A stretch of 64,000 bases of DNA from Symsagittifera roscoffensis (GCF_963678635.1 NC_087065.1:45481919-45545918), one strand, 5' to 3'; shown: positions 22,252 to 35,178, counted from the first letter of the stretch. A program made the numbers and translations. The notes: generated from the sequence alone by a model not told the origin.

Positions 22252-23214
22252 GCAAATATTAGCGCCTCATGGAAATAATTGCAAATAGAAATAGCAGCCT
22301 CATGGAGCACAAAATATAAACTGTCCTAATCCACTATTACTTTCCAAAAAAAACCTAATAAGAGATTTCTCGTATCAATTTTCAACTCTCTTGCAACTGC
22401 ATTTAAGTTATCTGAAATAATTTTCTATCAAAACTATAAAACAAGAAAAAATTGCAACCCCCGCACACACCAAGTAAGTCAAGTTCATGTGATTTGTTTT
22501 TATAAAACAGCGCCTAAATTTGGACCAATTACATTGCTTCAATTCAATTTGGAAGTAGCCAGCATGATGCTGCTTAAACTACGCACTAAAAAAATTGGTC
22601 AAAAGCGCGCCATTATTACCTCAAATTGGCTAAAATGACTGATCTCAAACCTTTTGAGTTTGCAAAAAGTGATCATTGGTGAAACATATAATTATATTTT
22701 TGATGACAAGGCATCAAAAATTTTCAGATTGGAGAAAACTTTTGTGGGTTCCGCGATTGTTAAGAAATTAAATTTCACATAAGAAAGTGCATGTCATGCT
22801 AGCTCGATAACTGAAACTGTTTTATGAATAACTATCAACTGTTTTCTTTTGTAAAATTCGTATCTTGATTTTTTTGCTTTTTCAATTCTGTTCGCAGAGA
22901 CACTGAAAAATTTTGGTATTTAGATTTTTTTCGTCGATATTCTATAGCAGTTTTTCCGAAATTATTACTTTTTTCGAAATAAATTTCTCATTCAAGTGTG
23001 ATAAAAAGTTTTCAAAAATTGTTAGAAGACCTATCAATTTTTTTTATTTTGTGCGCTTCTTATGCGTTTCCAATGTTTATCTCATGCTTGGAGAAACGTA
23101 TTTCGGCATTCTCCCATCGGAGACTTTGCTGAGTATCTGCAAGTAGCTAGCAGAAGCAATCAATTACAAAAATATCAAAATTAGCAAAATTTGTGTCAGA
23201 ACTATTTATTTTTC
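22252..23214. other. AT-rich spacer, no gene seen
   Basis: A short diverged piece of the Helentron-like family, minus orientation, is suggested at about 22595-22745 (GCGCGCCATTATTACCTC, GATCATTGGTGAAA). Otherwise nothing is recognised. Confidence 0.35.
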
Positions 23215-23435
23215 AGATCTGAAATAACCAAGAAAAACTAAATTTCAGATCTGAATTAGATCTGAAATATATTTTTCAGTATTGAAATAACCAAGAAAAA
23301 CAAAATTTCAGATCTGAAATTAGATCTGAAATTACCCATTCCTAAGGTATCCAAGCGTTATTTTAACATTTCACAATCCATTTCAGATCTGAAACTTAGA
23401 TCTGAAAAAAAAAAATTCAGATCTGAATTAGAACA
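23215..23435. repeat. cluster of TTTCAGATCTGAAA palindromes
   Basis: AGATCTGAA occurs eight times in about 220 bases, five of them within the longer palindrome TTCAGATCTGAA. Two consecutive units share GAAATAACCAAGAAAAAC followed by AAATTTCAGATCTGAA, giving a ~65-bp tandem duplication. The strand could fold into several small hairpins. No coding is present. Confidence 0.8.
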
Positions 23436-23886
23436 TTTACTAGGTACGGGTTTGAAAATTATAGATTGTTATCATATATAATTTTATACTATGGAAAAAG
23501 GTTGGTCATACAGTTTTCCTGTAATTTTCTAAGCTGTTTTATTCCAGGCAACGTATTGCAATTGAATTTCTGGTCTCTTTGATCAACGGGTGCGTTTTGC
23601 TTTATCGAGAACTATGGAAGGTTCATTGAAAATAAATCTGAGGAGTGTATCTGCTGGTATTGCCGGATGGTTTCGTTTGACTTCTAAAATCAAACAAAAA
23701 ACCAAAAAGTCACGTGTGTATTTGAAAAACAAAAACACTGCAAAAATACCATAACTTAACCTAATCATTATTTTACGTATTTTATCATCGAGTCAGTGGT
23801 AATCATAGTCAGAAAACATGCTCATCAAAACTGCTGGCATCTTTCTGAGAAACTGTCAATTTCCTGGAAATGCATCATAAATTGGG

Positions 23887-23893
23887 TATAAAT
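23887..23893 (+). promoter_or_regulatory. candidate TATA box of the first LITAF-domain gene
   Basis: TATAAAT lies 61 bases before the ATG at 23954, which would place a transcription start near 23915-23920 and leave a short 5' leader. It is the only TATA-like word well placed before a first coding exon in this window. Functional use is inferred. Confidence 0.45.
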
Positions 23894-23953
23894 CCACACA
23901 AACAGCATATTTAAAAGCGAAGTAGATTGCTTAGGACGTTATTGGGGGTCAGA

Positions 23954-26900
23954 ATGAGTGAAAGAGCTCAACGTACCGATGAAAGCACGACGTTCAAAGC
24001 GTCGATGAAGCCCAGTTCGAAAGACAGTAAGCCGACGGTGAGTAGTGACAAAGCGTCCAAAGTTTCCAAGGATACGGCCGAGAGGACTATTCCGGAGCAC
24101 CCCAGTCCCGGTGGCTCTCAGGGAACCTCAGGGGGTCAGTATATTGACTTCGGACAATTGCACGCGCCTGATGACGTCACAGACGTGCGGTCGGACTACA
24201 CGCCCATCGGAATTGCTAAAGCTAAAAGGTATACTGTTTAATTAAAAAAACCAGCGATGTCATCAAACTTTCGTCAAAACTGACTATTCAGCTATTCTAA
24301 GTCGCAAAAGTAAGTTGGCATGGCAGAAACGCAAAAGAAAAATGGCAACTTAAATGTGCCAATAATGAAATACATTTTTAACTTCAGAACTGTTTCTTGC
24401 AAGCATGGGTAAGCACTTGCAACTTCTACACTTATGAACAAAATTAAACGCACACTTTGATTTTCACGCTCCATAATACCTGATTCTGAGGATCATTTCG
24501 AGCAAGATTTACTTGGAGTTTGAACAATACTTTTACATAAAGCGTGAGCGAGTGATCTCAGCTACTCTCTAAGCAACTCTCAGGTCTTGACTTAAAGCAC
24601 TTACCAGCTCATTCCGAGTCAGTTTTCACCATCTGTAATAAATTTTTCCACCGGCGTGAAACTACAAAACAAGAGAAGTTAGAAAAACTGTCCCACCTAA
24701 AAAAAATCACTTTTATCGTTCAAAATGATTCACATCACTTGATCAACATTTTCACTCCGCTTATTCGAAGCTTGTTTATGTCTTATAATTTCACGCCGTT
24801 GGGAAAACTGGCTTTATCAGATCCAGATTAAGCTGTTAAGTACTTGGAAGCAAGACCTGAGAAATTTCAGAGGGTAGTTGAGATCATATATTCACGCTTG
24901 ATGTTAAGAAAGTGTCAAAATATCCTTGAACTTTAAAATTTGAGAATATAAATTAAAATGATTGTCTACTAGTGTAGGACTTTGAAGCCTCCAAGGAGCA
25001 TGCCAATAGCTTGTTTTCTGCTTTTTTCCAGTGAACGAGGCGTTTCTTATACTAGCACACGTTAAACCTGCGATTCAACAGATGAAAACCAATTAAATTA
25101 GTTCATTTTTGAGTTGACGTTTTTTGTTGACGTTTTTTGTTTACAATTTGATTGAATCTTTGCTGAGAAAAGTCAATTTTCATTTAATTTTGCCATGCCA
25201 ATGACTCCACACCATTGTTCTTTCAATTTACTTTCAACGATATGGTAGGAACAGTAATCAAATCTCGGCAAAAGACACCTATGTTTAGGAAAAACTTTTA
25301 AGAAAATGAAGGGCATCTTGGTATTTTCCTTCACATAATGGATAGTTATAGATCATAATTTTGAAGCTTGTCAATTTAATGAACAAAAATCTTTCATCGG
25401 CATAAAAATTGTACTTTTTAAAGCTATTTTCTAAGCAATGTTAGAAAAATTCAATACTTTACTTACGGGTCTAGGACAACAAGGCGACGGAACTTCAAGC
25501 CGAAGGGACTTCAAGCCGAAATTAAAACTTTACAAGCACCCCAAAACGCTATTTTATCATCTGTAAAACGTTGCTTTTCTAAATATTTGGCAAATTTAGT
25601 CCACAATAAGCGTTATTCATGACAATGCACCATTTTTGATTCGCATCCGTTAATAACATCAGCCAGTTTTTGAAATGCATAAATTATAAACATGAAAAAT
25701 GCCTTCAACCATGTTTTACTTTTCAACTTTCCGAAACATCCTTTGGAGGCCTAATTTATATGCAAACGCCAATAAATAGTGAAGAAAGATTATGAAATTC
25801 AGATATTCTTCACAAAAGTTTTCAAATTATTCATATTTCACGACTTTATAAGGAAATATTCGTCTTGAAGTCCCTAATTTTACAATTCGGCTTGAAGTCC
25901 CGTCGGCTTGATGTCCGCACCCTTTACTTACAACCTATTATTACAAAAATCATGTGAAAACACCGGTAGCCAGTTACTCTGCTTTGATCACAAACTATTA
26001 CGCCCGCAGTTATTAAATAAAATCCGTTTTGAAAGTGTTTCTTTTGATCAGTTGAAGGTCTCCCCGCGCAATTTTGTGTCTGTATGCTCCTGGATTTCAG
26101 ACACAAGTTTTTCAACATAATAACATTTTTTCGGAACGCTCAACGAGAATGAAATAACAAAAAAAGAACAAAGGGAGGATCTACTGAACAATCTCTTCCC
26201 CTCTATGGTACCTACTTAAGAATCTCCACCCCTATAAAGAAATACAGTAAATTAGCACTGAGCTTTCTATTGAGAATTATAATTTTGCTGCACTCTGATT
26301 GGTTGAAAAATTGACCATTTTGACCTACTTAAGAATCTCCCCCCCCATCCTTTCTTTAAAGGGGTGGAGATTGTTAAGTAGATCCCAAAGGGAGCGTCCT
26401 TGTTCCGGAATCCGCTGACAATTCACAAAGTATACAACTCTTTAAGCAGTTTTGTAAAAAATCATCAAGTTTTGTATCAAAACTACCATTACGAGGCTAA
26501 ACTTTTTATTTTCAGAATGCGAGCGGATTATACAACCAGGCAGGGGCAAAACGTGTTTTTTTTTGTGAAATTCTTAGCGGGTAATTCATTGTTTTAAAAA
26601 AATTATTGTTGAAGCATCTAGAAATGGACAAAAGAAAGAGCAAAATAATCACCAATATTGTGTTTGCCAACAAAATTAACCTTGCAGGCTATTTGTTTAC
26701 GAATTTATTAATTTTTTTGGTCTAATACCACTATCAAATTTTGACATGTTTAAAAGCGTGTCTCCATATATGCGTCCCTGCGCGCACAAATCTTTGCGCT
26801 ACTCTAAAACCCACTCTGGGGTCCTAATGATTACCCAGACGTAAATGACACTCATACCGAAACGTTCAGAAGATTTTTCTCTGATACAAGCAGAATTTTC

Positions 26901-28656
26901 TTATAAAATTTTCATTTTGACTACATAGCGATAGATATAATAACAAGGTTAGCCCACTAGATGGAAACATGAAATTCAAAAATCTGAAAAATATTTTCAA
27001 AAAATGTGAAACAAATTGACTCTTTTTGGTTACTTGGGTTGTTCCAATTGAGTTCCCCAGAGACGAGTAACAAAAATTGTAAATATCCTTCTGCAGTGTT
27101 TTCTTACCGGAGGGGTATATTTTGCTTGGAGACTAAAATGGGAAAGAACCAATTTCTTAAGAAAATTTTCCACAAGCTTATTTTAAAGGCTGCAAAAACA
27201 AGAGGTTATAGCTAACTAAATGCAACAAGAAGCCCTGAATGTTCCGACTGCCTTTTAAAATTTATGGAGCAGTCAACATAACATAAAAAAATAAATTTAA
27301 TAAAATAAAATTAATTTTTTTTTCTAAAATTCAAATTTTTTTTTTGAAAATCATCCCCCTTCACGCCATATGAAGTACAAAAAGATAGATTTCGCTCATT
27401 GTAACAAATCAATTATGGCAAATCAGCTTCTTTCGACCAATTTGGAACGATTTCTAAGATGGATTAAATCTCCGCTTTCGCATTAAGAGCGCGAAATATA
27501 TCGGCCAAAATGTCACAAATTGGCCAAAATGGCAATCTTTAAACTCCAATAACTTTACGAGAAATAATCACAGGTGAAATATTTTTTTCAAAATGAAGCT
27601 CAAAACAACAATACCTATTGAATGACATTAAAAAATTTCCGTCAAAAAAGGCTAGTTAAAAAGTCGAAATTTGTCTGAAGAAAAAAAAAACCCACCCCGA
27701 GCACAAATATTCCGTTACTTCCGTATCGAAAATCGGAACAACAAGACTGCTCGTATCAAGGCAAAGCCCTGAATGTTTCGACTGCCTTTTAAGGTTTATG
27801 GAGCAGTAATAACTCACAAAAATTAAATGTAATAAATGAAAAAAAAGTTGAATTTTTATTTCTTAATTTAGAATTTTTTTATGAGAGTTATCCCCCACGA
27901 AAAAGTTGAAATCTGTCTGAAGAAAAAAACCCACTCCGAGCACAAATATCCCGTTACTTTTGTATCGAAAGTCGGAACAAAAACTGCAAAAGATCGAATT
28001 GAGAATTCTTGAAAGGAGACCTTTGTTGTGAGTTTTTTAAGAATTTGGTTAAGGATTGAAAAGGAATTAATATGATACCACACTTGACTACTTACGAGTT
28101 TTCTTTGAGGTTATCAATTTCGTGTGAACAAAAACACTTGAGAACAAGGCTACTCCATTGTTCCTTTCAGTCCTTATCAATGGTCCTTATCAGTGGTCGG
28201 AACCGAAACTCAATTCTGCTACCGCTATAAACCAAAGTATCCTCCGTCAACTTAAGATATATACTTTTAAATAGCTTCCAAGGGTGCAGATCAAAGTGAA
28301 ACAATATTTTTTTTAGTGAAAAAAGACTGGCCATTGGTAACCAAAAAGGCAGTCCAAAATCATACGGCTCCAGATCAGACTTACAATCATCGTTCATTCC
28401 GCCGACAATTCGAATGGACGAACCTTCTCCTGAAGGGAGCGAACCAGTGCAAACCACGTGCAAATTCTGCTACAAAATGATTACAACCGAGGTTAAATTT
28501 GTAGCCAATGAAAAAACATACACGATGTGTTTGTTGTTGTTTGTTTTGCTTCTCTGGCCGTTTATTTGGCTTCCGTTTTGCTGTAAAAGCTGCAAAGAGG
28601 CGATTCACGAATGCCCAAATTGCGGGTCAATCTTGTCATCGACTACCAAATCATGA
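23954..28656 (+). CDS. LITAF-domain protein A (2 exons)
   Basis: Exons are 23954-24228 and 28317-28656. Donor is AAAAG/GTATAC, acceptor ATTTTTTTTAG; phase 2 is kept across a 4.1-kb intron, giving 204 residues. A small skipped exon cannot be excluded. Residues 1-139 are hydrophilic and Ser/Lys/Pro-rich with no recognised fold. The LITAF domain is C-terminal: CKFC at 140-143, hydrophobic MCLLLFVLLLWPFIWLPFCC at 162-181, HECPNC with metal cysteines 191 and 194. The first knuckle lacks the usual Pro after Cys. Known: this domain binds one zinc by two CxxC pairs and dips its hydrophobic stretch into the cytosolic leaflet of endosomal membranes. I see no PPxY or PSAP motif. The start is fixed by the ATG 61 bases after a TATA box. 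Its intron holds four MITE-like elements and two Helentron-like copies. Confidence 0.82.
24532..24908. repeat. decayed fold-back element (inverted repeat arms about 74 bp)
   Basis: The arm at 24532-24604 (GTGAGCGAGTGATCTCAGCT, TCTCAGGTCTTGACTT) is complementary with mismatches to the arm at 24835-24908 (AAGACCTGAGAAATTTCAGA, TAGTTGAGATCA, TTCACGC). It lies in the intron of LITAF gene A. No clear target duplication was found. Confidence 0.6.
25467..25922. mobile_element. MITE, GGGTC ends with CTTCAAGCCGAA inner repeats, 9-bp target duplication
   Basis: The ends GGGTCTAGGACAACAAGGCG and CGGCTTGATGTCCGCACCC are imperfect inverted repeats, continuing inward to ACTTCAAGCCGAA and TTCGGCTTGAAGT. 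The flanks TTTACTTAC (25458-25466 and 25923-25931) match perfectly. Related copies lie at 40554-40986 and 63142-63392. It lies in the intron of LITAF gene A. Confidence 0.88.
26177..26385. mobile_element. MITE with GGATCTACT ends, perfect 8-bp target duplication
   Basis: The ends GGATCTACTGAACAATCTC and GAGATTGTTAAGTAGATCC are inverted repeats. The flanks CAAAGGGA (26169-26176 and 26386-26393) are identical. Internal TACTTAAGAATCTCC repeats give extra symmetry. It resembles in design the GGACCAAGTT element at 29450-29634. It lies in the intron of LITAF gene A. Confidence 0.88.
27236..27739 (-). mobile_element. Helentron-like element, copy 3 (first of head-to-tail pair)
   Basis: Minus orientation. 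The 5' end is GTTCCGATTTTCGATACGGA (27739 downward). The 3' terminal part is shortened: AGTCGGAACATTCAGGGCT is followed directly by TCTTG. The next copy follows after two bases (AA on plus). It lies in the intron of LITAF gene A. Confidence 0.8.
27742..27978 (-). mobile_element. Helentron-like element, copy 4, internally deleted
   Basis: Both termini are present (GTTCCGACTTTCGATACAAA and ACGAGCAGTCTTG), but the middle is missing: TTATCCCCCACG on plus runs straight into AAAAAGTTGAAATCTGTCTG. The deletion removes about 295 bp and leaves 237 bp. It is joined head-to-tail to copy 3 with a 2-base spacer. Confidence 0.8.
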
Positions 28657-29449
28657 GCAAACACGAAACCGATGACGTATTAAAAACGACCCGGAATCCG
28701 AAATGTCAAAACTTTCAATCGCTTTGAAAAGAGAATTTGAAAAATGAGACTGAAAAGATTTGAAAACGACAAGAACAAAGATGAGCGGAAACCAGAGAAA
28801 CAGTGAACACGACATATACTATTTTATTATAACTCTCGAATAAGGAGAGCGGGAAAAGTTAATTTGATCACCAAAACGGCGAGTTACCGAAGTTCAAACG
28901 GAATCTGAAAACAGCTCAAAATCATCGTTTGTTATAGTCTAATTTATTTGAATTAATTTAATTTGTGTCTAATGGTAAGGCACGGATAGATAATCAGAAT
29001 ATAAATTGTTTTCAATTTAGTACAATTTGTTGGACTAAGAAAATTATTTTACCATCAGTTTATTGTCTTTCATAAAATCGCAGTGATCATTGCCTAATTT
29101 AATTACTATAGAGATCCTAATGGAAATTTTCCGTATGAGTTTTTGACACATCCGATTCCAATGCCAATGTCAAAAGCTCTCGAAGCAAACTGAAAACCAA
29201 GTAGAGAAAAATCTTCAAAAAAATTCGATAGGGAGTGTGCGAAAGTCTTCAATGAAATTTTCCTCCAATGTAACCTCTCAAAAACTGTGCAGGTGCCTAA
29301 AGATCAATACAAAGACCAAACAATTTCCATGTTTCTACCGAAATCATTGCAAGGTCGGTTTCTTGCTACTGAGCAGTTCAAGTAGCAGCAGCGGATCTAG
29401 GGTTTTCACGGTTGTGGCCTCAAATGCCACATTTTGGAAGATTTTGACC
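28657..29449. other. 3' flank of LITAF gene A and spacer
   Basis: No further gene is seen. AATAAG at about 28841 is the only weak polyadenylation-like word near. From about 29390 (CAGCGGATCTAGGGTTTTC) a worn hAT-MITE-like sequence begins; it seems to resume at about 29643-29740 on the other side of the MITE at 29450. Confidence 0.35.
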
Positions 29450-29634
29450 GGACCAAGTTAACATCCTCCCACCTAAACACGTTTAGGGGGGAGGATGTTA
29501 ACTTGGTTCTACGCGGGGATTTTCAGCCAATCAGAATCGAGCATTTTACACGCAGCGCTTTGTTTAATTTAAGCGCTGGGGTGGAGGATCTTAACTTGGT
29601 CTATTAGGGGGGGGGGGGGATGTTAATTTGATCC
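29450..29634. mobile_element. MITE with GGACCAAGTTAACATC ends, perfect 8-bp target duplication
   Basis: The left end GGACCAAGTTAACATCCTCC pairs with GGGGATGTTAATTTGATCC at the right. The flanks TTTTGACC (29442-29449 and 29635-29642) are identical. Internal hairpins repeat AGGATGTTAACTTGGT. A sister copy lies at 50493-50683. Confidence 0.9.
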
Positions 29635-29756
29635 TTTTGACCTAATAATTGGCAATTTTCAGAAACTTTGGACCGAAGAATTGCCTTCTTTTGGCGTGTG
29701 GTCCACCCTCAAAACTAATATATTTGGCAACGAAGGACTATTGACGAAAACGGAAT

Positions 29757-30052
29757 ATTTATGCTTGATGTGGCTTTTCTAGTTCAGCCAATTTTCGGCA
29801 ATCGAAATGATAGTTTTCAACAGTTTTTTTTATACCCCATTGAAGATTTTGACTACCGCGTTATAACTGCCCCAAAAGGGTGAAGTTAGCAATTTTCAAA
29901 CCCTCATAACTACGCAAAAAAATGTTTTTTATTTACGTTTGAGCTCCATAGAACAATATATTTTAGATGGTATAAAAATTTCTACCAAAATTGGTAGTTG
30001 AAAAGTCAGAAACAAATAAATCACCTCAAGCATAAAAAACCAAATTGGAACA
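29757..30052 (+). mobile_element. Helentron-like element, diverged internal fragment
   Basis: GGAATATTTATGCTTGATGT, CCATTGAAG, CAAACCCTCATAACTACG and CACCTCAAGCATAAA match the family, but the order switches orientation near 29870, suggesting two overlapping decayed pieces. No terminus is preserved. Confidence 0.4.
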
Positions 30053-32998
30053 ATGAATCTTTTAATTGCTCAAGTTTTCAGATAATCTTAATAAAAATTT
30101 TTTGTAGTTTTTACCATGTAAGTAATATATCATAATCTCAGCATAAACAAATTTTCGTAAAGGATTTTTGAACACAAATGTTTGTTTGCTTCAATAGAAG
30201 AATCTCGTAATCTTTTTTAAAAATTCATAGTATAAAGGCAAACTATTAGCTGTTGATTTTTTTTGCAAAAAGTTTGACAACTTTATAAGTAAGCATGTTC
30301 ATTTTTTAGATGTCATGTCAAGGTTGTAAGCTGCGCCGTTTTAACCAAAATTCTTCTGTAACAAAAAAACTAATCCTGCAATTTTCTTGACATTTTAGAA
30401 CAATAAACTCATCATTTTTGGCAGATTTTTGTTTTTCTCTAAAATTTAAAGGTTTACAACCTAAGGAAACTAAATTGTAGAAAATATTTTATTTTTCAAG
30501 TAAATATTAGGAAATTATAATTATCTGTTTTAAAAGCAAACTATTCATCTTATGCAACAGTTGATTGACCAAATTGTCCTTGTTTTAATCTAGAAACTCG
30601 CTTTTAATTTTTTTTACATGTTAGTCGTCTAATCATTTTTTCAAAAAGAAAAAATAACTGCTTAAAAAGAGTCTAAGCAAATTATGATTAAGAAAAAAAT
30701 TGAGGTAGCATTTTGTTGCTATCAAATTGTTTCGACTAGGTATGATTTAAATTGTTCTATAATTAACCTAATTTAACTTTTTTTTCTAAATATTATCTGA
30801 TGTACTTTAAAGTCAAAATAATCTGGGAAAAGTCATCAAAACATTTAATTTTATTATATGAGAGAAAAAAAATTAATAGCTAAGCATTTTTTAAAAATTT
30901 AGTCTTTTCTAATCAAATCATGATCAAATTTTGTTTGTGCGAGAAGTTTAATTACAGTAATAAGTGTCAGGATCATTTATGACGTTTTTTTTTGTTTTTT
31001 TTGTAAACACATGTGATTGGACCATTTTTTATGTGAGCCAAATTTACCACGGCATGTTTCACAATAACTTGGGTTTATAAATTGTTTCTTTATTTTATTT
31101 GAAAGTTTTTGTCATAAGTCTATGAACTTTGAATCATAAGAACCTAATTTCAAAACATGAAATGAAACGATGTATCATTGCGTTGTTGCTTGAGGAGTTC
31201 TTAGGCTGAGTTTTGATAGCACCTATTCATCACATGTGCCATTCTGTAAACCAGATTATTTTTTTCTTGTTAGGAACTTGGTTAGGAATTTTTCTTTTGT
31301 TATGGCATTGAATTTGTGTCATCCAATCAATCTGGTAAGTGAAAAAAAAATTAAAACAAACATTTGATTTGAAAAAATCTAAGAAGTTCATGATTATGAG
31401 ATTACTTCAGTGCTAATTTTGTTGGTCTCAGCCTCCAGTTTTGTTTAAGGTTGATGAAATGATTGATTCGTGTTTTGAAACGGTTTGTCTTCGATTGTGT
31501 TTTAGCTCAGGTGATTTTTTTTCAGTTACCTTAAAAAATCACTATAATAGAAGATAATTTTTTTATCTGAGTGATAAGTCAGTCAGATCAATCATATCTG
31601 AGATTAAAAAACCATTTTAAAAGCCTGTTGCTTCGTGATTTGATGTACCTTAAAAGAGCTTCTTAAAATTGTCCCAATGTGGAAAAAAATCCGATTTGAA
31701 ACTTGTGAGCTTTAGTTTTTGAGGAAAAAAAAAGCTCGCACGCAAGAATTACTGGTTCAATATTAAAATAAAAGCATTAATCTAGGTCGTGAAAATACAG
31801 TTTTACTCCAAGAAAACTGGTTTTTGAAGCGTTATTTAGCGCTTCCTTGGCACAAAACAAGTTTTTTATATATAAATATAATTTTTATTTTCTGTTTGAT
31901 AACAAGTTTTGCCTAATTCACTGCCTTTCATAATATTTCCATATTACAACGCAGACGAAAAACGGCAGTAGCTTTAGGAACAAAAATAATTGTTTTCAAG
32001 TTTTTTCATGAATGTAATCAAAAGATTCTAGGCTACTTGAACAGCAATTGGCTATCCTTGATCAATTTTGTCTATTCTTAGATGTAATATGAAGAAGAAG
32101 CAAATTTGGTTGCTTGAAAAAAGCATTAATTTTTCTATACCAAAGACAGTCTTGCGGTAAGAAAAGGGGTTGAATGATTTTTTAGGTTTTGATTTTTTCT
32201 AAAAAATTTACCAAGCTTAGAGCGGTTCAGGACAAATTATCCCTTATCTTTCAATCCCACGCGATGGTATACCCCTCAAAAAAAACCAGCAGACAGAACA
32301 GCCCAGGTAGTACTAGTTCATCCTAATTAAACTATTTCATCTGAGCAGTCGAACCAAGTAAAATATCGCAATTGGTTAATTAAAGGAATTAAAACTAAGA
32401 TGCAGCACTTGAACAAACTGATTAAAAAAACATTTTTAAAAAACGCTCGAGATTAAATTAAATTCAGAGGCGTTAAACTTTCAACGCACGTTTTAAATCC
32501 ATCAATTTTTTTGAAAAATCAAACCAAAAAAATGAATTTCTAAGCTCACTTGGCAATATGGTTACGAGTATGACTGACTCTTGGTCAAATGATCAAACGG
32601 TCGGTTCACGATGGGCCAAAAGTTTTGGTTCGAAATCATTAGTTATTTGTTTCTTAAATTTCAAAACCATCACTGTACTGGTTAATTGACATGGCGAGGG
32701 GCGTAGTGAAGTAAAAAGCAAAATCAATAGTGCGTTGCCCTCCAAATCTTCCAAAAAATCATTCCTCTAGGACGGCTTTCAATCAGAAAACTTTATGAAT
32801 TTTGGAAAATAAAATAAAAACAGATCAAAATAACGAAAATTAAAAAAAATTCTGCCAATAAACTGAAATCGAGGAGAGTGTCAAATGAGCCAGAGCTCAA
32901 AAATGTTTTACTATATCTGAGATTTTGTAATAATGATTACAAAACAGTTAGTTAATTATCATCCGAAATTTTCTTGAAGCTCACAAAATTTCACAGTT
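30053..32998. other. AT-rich gene desert
   Basis: Three kilobases of T-rich/A-rich sequence with no long open frame, splice-bounded exon, tRNA-like fold or recognisable repeat that I can support. Confidence 0.5.
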
Positions 32999-33855
32999 TC
33001 ATTTATTAGTTTCGTTGCTTACTTTTAGAATGCTGAAATTGTGTTTGAACGTATCAAGCTGAGTTTTTCTGGAATGTAGGAACTGATTTACCGTCATGAA
33101 AAAGCAACGTAATGCATTTAAGCCAATTTTCAACAGCATTGGCTGTTCGAATGAGACCTGCCACCGCGTTATTTTAATGATGCCATAGAGTTGGACAAAT
33201 AAAGGATCACGCTGCTGTTGTCGACCACATGTTTCCCCTTTAACATGAGTTTTCAGGAAATGTGGTGCGAATTTTCTAGAGGATGCCAGATGGAATGCCG
33301 AACTTATCCACACTTTCGCAACTTTCGCGAATGACTCTTGGAAGCGCACACTCGAAATCTGAGATAGGAGCCAGAAACAGAGCTTTTTAATATTAAAGCC
33401 AATTAGCTTTATTTTTTTAGGTTCTTTATCAGATCCAATTCTGAAATTTGCGATGGAAGCTTTGGCACAACTTTGAAACACAATCTTTGATTTCAGTTTT
33501 AAATAGGGACGAAAATATATTCATGGCAGCTGGTTCGAAGTCAAAGATTGTTTTTTGGGTACGATGTCTCCATCAAGGCTAATCAGAGCTTCAAGGCTCT
33601 TTTTTGTTGCTTAGCAAAACGTAAACGCAGGGGAATAAAAGCAGCAATCTGAATATGTACCTTGTACTTTTGATAAATTTTAAATAGGCATATCCTAAAA
33701 ATTCTCGCGCAAAGCCATACTTTGCTATAGCCGCAAAAATTATATAGAAATTCCGTGTCCCGGAGAAAAATGAGTCTCTTGTTGTCCTCTTTTCCGCTGT
33801 CATGTGGACAAAAAGGCAAACATTTGTCGGGAGGAATGAAATGATGGTCTGTCAA
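32999..33855 (-). pseudogene. possible MULE-type (FLYWCH-associated) transposase remnant
   Basis: On the minus strand, pieces in different frames recall the C-terminal half of Mutator-like proteins. One piece (about 33690-33590) reads QKYKVHIQIAAFIPLRLRFA, resembling the LYTIH...G..IPLVYALL region. Another (about 33150-33080) reads RTANAVENWLKCI, resembling the RTxNxxExWHxxxN signature with the His missing. The frames are broken by stops and the usual DDE and CxH residues were not found. The 160-codon frame at 32999-33481 is mostly out of frame with these motifs. This is a tentative identification. Confidence 0.3.
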
Positions 33856-35178
33856 TCAACATCATTTTGAGTGGTTTTGCCGTTTCGCTCCGATTGAGGG
33901 TCAATGTCAGGGCCGCGCGTGAGCAAAATGAAAATTAAATCGCCGGTTTATAGTTCACTAAATTGTTGCTATCAACTGTTATCAACTGGTTGCTTGCAAG
34001 GTTGATTAGAGATTTTACTGCTTTTTCATTAAGCAAACGAGCTGCCTTGCTTTTACGCGACCGGGGTTTAAAAAAATGGCTGTGCTCCTAATTGAAAGTA
34101 AAAATGGTCTCGTCGCAATTTTAAAATGTCGTTGACTTTTATGGGAACTCTATTTTGCATAAAACTAGTGAGTAGTAGATTTTGAGCATGCCTTTTTAGT
34201 GATTTCGCGTCCATTCAAATTAAGTATCGTTATGCTCTGTTGAGTTTTGTCGAAAAAAAATGGTCAAATTGGGGTTCTTTTTAACGTTGCTAAGTGTATA
34301 ATGTATATTTTTTGTAATTCTTAATCAAAATTTTCTCAATTATGACTCCATTAACAGGTTTAAAAACTTTGATTCCTAGAAAAAACTCTTCTATCCTCAA
34401 CGCCATATCTATATATCTATATAGCGTCTCAAGTTAATTTTTTTTATTGCGTTATAGAAATATGCACCAATTTATATTTCAAAATAGTTTTTAATACTTA
34501 TGGGATATATTGCAATGTAGAGCAAGTTGTAGCGCTTTGTTTGATGACAATTAATCAATATCAAGTTCAATTTTGAATAATTTGAGAGCCGTATGAATTT
34601 GCTTGAAATAATAATTCAATTGGTTTTTTTTTTCAAACTTTAGCTCAGGTAATTAATATTTTGCAGTAATAAGAAACTGCCAAAAAACCTTTTGTCAGAA
34701 AGTCGAAAATTGTGGGGAAGAAACACACCGAGTTCATTCAATTCTCATAAACAGCTCAGCTCGTACGTTCCAATAAAATATTACAAATTCGTTAAATAAT
34801 TGAAATTCTAACAATTTTTTTAAAATCAAATCATCGTTTTTAAAAACAGTAGACTAAAATCTTTCCTTGAGTTTCATTCTCCATGCATTTGTCTCACCTT
34901 AAGCTACCTTCGTTAAAATAAATCTCCTTCTTTCAGGTTTTTCGATACCCAGCTCTATGTTTATTTTTAGTGACTTCTATCGTATTGCATTTGCACGGTT
35001 TTTACGACTTCCCGACTGTTCATCTATTATTTCTCTCGGGGAGTCAAAAGTCAGCACGTGACTTTCAACTGCCGTAAAAACGTTACAAAAACAACAAAAA
35101 ACACAAAATTTTGAGGAAGAGGGGGAAGTTTTTGATTTAAATGGACCAATGAGAATTGAGGAGCTAGGAGGGAGTTAG
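33856..35178. other. AT-rich spacer upstream of LITAF gene B
   Basis: No gene is seen. At about 34625-34735 (TTAGCTCAGG, GTCAGAAAGTCGAAAATTGT, GAAGAAACACACCGAG) there is a decayed minus-strand Helentron-like piece. The last 100 bases before 35179 become A/G-rich with no TATA box. Confidence 0.4.

Noticed and set aside
22056-22262. 68-codon plus frame with a hydrophobic segment
   Set aside because: Lies inside a MITE and runs through its right terminal repeat.
23215-23435. CRISPR-like spaced repeats
   Set aside because: The repeats are palindromes with overlapping, unequal spacers in animal DNA; not a CRISPR array.
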